Shown here: piece after piece, positions 12,759-14,871 of the stretch
How positions within the stretch are numbered: position 1 is the first letter of the stretch
How the letters are laid out: each line of letters starts with the position of its first letter
NCBI GenBank assembly: GCA_007126675.1
Contig: SLAU01000082.1
Span: forward strand, 1 to 14,871
Direction of reading: 5' to 3'
From: Balneolaceae bacterium
GTDB taxonomy: Bacteria; Bacteroidota; Rhodothermia; Balneolales; Balneolaceae
DNA length: 14,871 bases
The notes under the pieces: model-generated
Told to the model about the DNA's origin: nothing
The model's database searches: none
The model's input: the letters and a program-made list of their open reading frames with translations, nothing else
Made by a program: the position numbers and the translations under genes

Positions 12759-13153
12759 GGTGATACCTCCAATGTTGTAATTTTAAGTTGCCGGGCTAAT
12801 TGATTCATTTTTCTATCCAAACTGAGTAACGGTGTATGAAATTGTCTCGCACAATCCAATACGTATGCATCATAAGCATAGATGTTTAAGTCGGCTGCCA
12901 AAGTAAGAGCCTCATCCAAACGAATAGCTATACGCCGAATTGGAATCCTGGTATATTGCTGAATTACTTTTTGAGCATCCCTTACTGATATTCGATCACG
13001 TTTGATCATTGCTGACATTGCGTTACCGATTTCTGCATCCAGGCTTACCGGAGCCTGCAAGTCACTTTCTTTTGTTAATTCCAGAATCTTAGCTTTGTGT
13101 GGCTCATTTACCAAAACGGCTAACAATGCAGATGTATCAATAGTTAATATCAT
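12755..13153 (-). CDS. PIN-domain ribonuclease toxin (VapC-like)
   Basis: 132 residues, the usual length for VapC-type toxins. The PIN-domain acidic quartet is complete: Asp6 (TIDTSALLA), Glu41 (LDAEIGNAM), Asp95 (YAYDAYVLDCA) and Asp113 (LSLDRKM). Such proteins are Mg-dependent ribonucleases that cut tRNA or rRNA and halt growth when freed from the antitoxin. Here the toxin gene precedes the antitoxin gene on the minus strand, the reverse of the usual order. No Shine-Dalgarno site is seen before its ATG, whereas the antitoxin has a strong one, a plausible way to keep the ratio safe. It lies just beyond the cassette array but I see no attC on its far side. Confidence 0.85.
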   Translation of the reverse strand: MILTIDTSALLAVLVNEPHKAKILELTKESDLQAPVSLDAEIGNAMSAMIKRDRISVRDAQKVIQQYTRIPIRRIAIRLDEALTLAADLNIYAYDAYVLDCARQFHTPLLSLDRKMNQLARQLKITTLEVSP

Positions 13154-13490
13154 ACATCATATTAACAATTGTACAACTTACTTACAACTTACATGTATAT
13201 TTTAATCTCAGGCGTTTTTTCCTTGACACCCATTTGCATCTAACAATTTTACTCCCGTCAACTTTTTTAATATGTAGTTTTCGGAAAGATTAAATGAAGC
13301 CGGAGGGAAGTATGCCCACAAAATCAAAAAAATGGATACTACAGTAGGCAAAAACAAGTTTAGCGAAGTCGACCTCCGGTTTCTGATTCCCATAAACCAA
13401 TGGCAGAGTATCGGAAAATTTATATCTTATTAAAGAGAAAGATGGTCTGACAAATCTTAAAAAACGAACTAAAAGGAGCGGGTAAACACG
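13154..13490. other. Gene-free spacer between divergent TA pair and cPGS-like gene
   Basis: 337 bases. Next to the toxin start, 13169-13176 is the palindrome TTGTACAA, followed by a direct repeat of ACAACTTAC (about 13173-13181 and 13184-13192); this is a possible operator for the TA pair. A TTGACA lies at 13223-13228 but with no good -10 at normal distance. The remainder to 13470 shows no gene or repeat I can support; only very short frames occur. GGAG at 13475-13478 is the likely ribosome site of the next gene, although its 12-base spacing to the ATG is long. Confidence 0.45.
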
Positions 13491-14831
13491 ATGGCTGAAA
13501 AGGGAAGAAATGTAATTATTATCGGGGCGGCAGGACGCGATTTTCACAATTTTAATACAGCGTACAGGGGAAAGGAGGAATATAATGTAGTGGCTTTTAC
13601 CGCTGCTCAAATCCCTGATATTGATGACAGAAAATATCCGGCTGAGCTGGCCGGCGAATTGTATCCGGATGGGATTCCGATCTATTCGCAGGATCAGCTA
13701 CCCGAACTGATACGCGACCTGGATGCGGATCTGTGTGTGTTTTCTTACAGCGATGTATCCTACCGCGAAGTGATGAGCGTTGCTTCGGAGGTGAATGCAG
13801 CGGGCGCAGACTTTGTGCTGATCGGTACAAAAGAAACGATGATCGGGAGCAGCAAGCCGGTAGTTTCGGTGGGTGCCGTTCGTACGGGATGCGGGAAGAG
13901 CCAGACATCACGCAAAGTGATCGAAGAACTTATGGGGCTTGGGTTGAAAGTAGTCGCCATCCGCCACCCGATGCCTTACGGCGATCTGTCTGCCCAGAAA
14001 GTGCAGCGATTTGCCGAATTGGAAGATCTGGAAAAACACAACTGCACCATCGAAGAGATGGAAGAGTATGAGCCGCATGTGGTCCGCGGAAATGTGATTT
14101 ATGCCGGAATCGATTATGAAGCGATTATCAGAGAGGCCGAGAAAGAGGCTGATGTGATCGTGTGGGATGGCGGAAATAATGATTTTCCTTTTTACAAAAC
14201 GGATTTAATGATCACAATCGCCGACCCTCATCGTCCGGGTGATGAGCTCAACTACTACCCGGGCGAAACAAACCTGAGGCTTGCCGATGTAATTGTGATC
14301 AACAAAATGGAAACCGCATCGCCCGAGAATATTCAGGTGGTAAGAGATAACATCGAAAAAATTAACCCCGGTGCAGTTGTGGTAGATGCAGCATCTCCGG
14401 TTACTGTTGATCAGCCGGATCTGATCAGGGGCAAACGGATTTTGGCTGTTGAAGACGGGCCAACCCTTACCCACGGCGGCACCAAACTGGGAGCGGCAAT
14501 TGTAGCAGCCAGGAAATTCGGAGCCTCAGACATTGTGGATCCGAGGCCTTATGCAGTCGGACGTATCCAGGAGACCTTCGATATCTACCCGGAAATCGGT
14601 TCACTGCTGCCTGCGATGGGTTACGGAAAAGAGCAGAAAAAAGACCTTGAAGAGACCATCAACAAAACCGATTGCGACACGGTAATCGTGGGCACGCCCA
14701 TCGATCTGTCCAGAATCCTGAAGGTTAATAAACCGATGGTGCGTGTGGGGTATGATCTGCAGGAGATAGGATCGCCCAATCTGCATGATGTTTTGAAAGA
14801 GTTTGCGGAGGAGAGGAAGTTGTTGGGGTAG
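13491..14831 (+). CDS. Cyclic 2,3-diphosphoglycerate synthetase-like P-loop protein
   Basis: 446 residues matching the cPGS family known from methanogens, in which the enzyme cyclises 2,3-diphosphoglycerate with ATP to make the thermoprotectant cDPG. Features: an N-terminal Rossmann-like region opening with NVIIIGAAGRDFHNFNTAYR (7-26), the PVVSVGAVRTGCGKSQTSRKV block holding the P-loop G128-AVRTGCG-K136-S137, IRHPMPYGDL (about 158-167), DVIVWDGGNNDFPF (Walker B-like Asp, about 221-234), and VIVINKMETAS (about 268-278; NKxE in place of a G-protein NKxD). Bacterial members are often named just 'GTPase' or cPGS, and cDPG is not an expected bacterial metabolite, so the substrate is uncertain. Alone in its unit, preceded by GGAG 12 bases before the ATG and followed by a strong hairpin. 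Confidence 0.8.
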   Translation: MAEKGRNVIIIGAAGRDFHNFNTAYRGKEEYNVVAFTAAQIPDIDDRKYPAELAGELYPDGIPIYSQDQLPELIRDLDADLCVFSYSDVSYREVMSVASEVNAAGADFVLIGTKETMIGSSKPVVSVGAVRTGCGKSQTSRKVIEELMGLGLKVVAIRHPMPYGDLSAQKVQRFAELEDLEKHNCTIEEMEEYEPHVVRGNVIYAGIDYEAIIREAEKEADVIVWDGGNNDFPFYKTDLMITIADPHRPGDELNYYPGETNLRLADVIVINKMETASPENIQVVRDNIEKINPGAVVVDAASPVTVDQPDLIRGKRILAVEDGPTLTHGGTKLGAAIVAARKFGASDIVDPRPYAVGRIQETFDIYPEIGSLLPAMGYGKEQKKDLEETINKTDCDTVIVGTPIDLSRILKVNKPMVRVGYDLQEIGSPNLHDVLKEFAEERKLLG

Positions 14832-14838
14832 TGTGGTT

Positions 14839-14868
14839 ATTACCCGGAGATGAATCACCGGGTAATAG
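14839..14868 (+). terminator. Strong hairpin after the cPGS-like gene (terminator or REP-like repeat)
   Basis: TATTACCCGG (14839-14848) and CCGGGTAATA (14859-14868) are exact reverse complements around a 10-base loop AGATGAATCA, starting 8 bases after the stop codon. There is no T-run before the window ends. The loop and stem closely match the GGTGATTTATCTCCGG motifs at 916-938 and 2037-2056, so it is probably a member of that dispersed family that also ends transcription. Confidence 0.5.
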
Positions 14869-14871
14869 AAA

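Noticed and set aside
13238..13244. ATCTAAC resembling an attC R'' box beyond the TA pair, which would make the TA a third cassette
   Set aside because: No matching L boxes, stem or GTTRRRY partner follow it, and it does not complement TCACAC at the array's end.
13294..13347. Short plus-strand peptide frame (MKPEGSMPTKSKKWILQ)
   Set aside because: Only 17 codons, no support beyond a purine-rich stretch; indistinguishable from chance.

Overview
The window is chromosomal DNA from a free-living bacterium. Protein resemblance points to the Bacteroidota/Rhodothermota/Balneolota area: a MerC-type protein, a Bacteroidota-like UbiA homologue with an NSWWDKDEGP motif, a single-Cys thioredoxin-fold protein, weak or absent Shine-Dalgarno sites before many genes, and intergenic spaces full of short hairpin repeats. 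This placement rests on memory of the families, not on a search.

Layout. (1) 1-851: a MerC-like membrane protein and a ribbon-helix-helix regulator carrying two CxxC pairs, behind a perfect 8-bp inverted repeat that could be an operator. (2) 852-2506: repeat-rich DNA around one lipoprotein gene, including a long inverted repeat (2158-2423). (3) 2507-3995: a small acidic protein divergent from anhydro-N-acetylmuramic acid kinase (AnmK). (4) 3996-4726: no genes; three copies, one partial, of a hairpin-forming repeat, two of them in tandem with 84 identical bases. (5) 4727-7274: a conserved protein of the family often labelled '3-methyladenine DNA glycosylase', divergent from a UbiA-like membrane protein that is followed by the thioredoxin-fold protein. 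(6) 7275-8822: nested hairpin repeats, then a class III PLP aminotransferase.

(7) 8945-12383 is the most notable part: an integron-type gene-cassette array with no integrase in view (CALIN-like). Two cassettes lie between attC sites. In each cassette the R'' box of its attC is the exact reverse complement of the R-type box that starts the same cassette (GTTAGGC/GCCTAAC and GTTATAC/GTATAAC), as the cassette model predicts. The genes start 18-25 bases after the entry box and stop 9-12 bases before the attC. Cassette 1 encodes an AbiGi-like abortive-infection protein. Cassette 2 encodes a two-gene unit with a 35-base overlap: a helical 199-residue protein, and a 543-residue protein with an N-terminal Mrr-like PD-(D/E)xK nuclease signature and a long uncharacterised C-terminal region. 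I read the array as a small phage-defence cargo; the cassette 2 pair is the best candidate for an undescribed defence system.

(8) 12384-13490: a PIN toxin / Phd-YefM antitoxin pair in reversed order (toxin first) on the minus strand, followed by gene-free DNA. (9) 13491-14831: a P-loop protein resembling cyclic 2,3-diphosphoglycerate synthetase, followed by a strong hairpin that ends the window.
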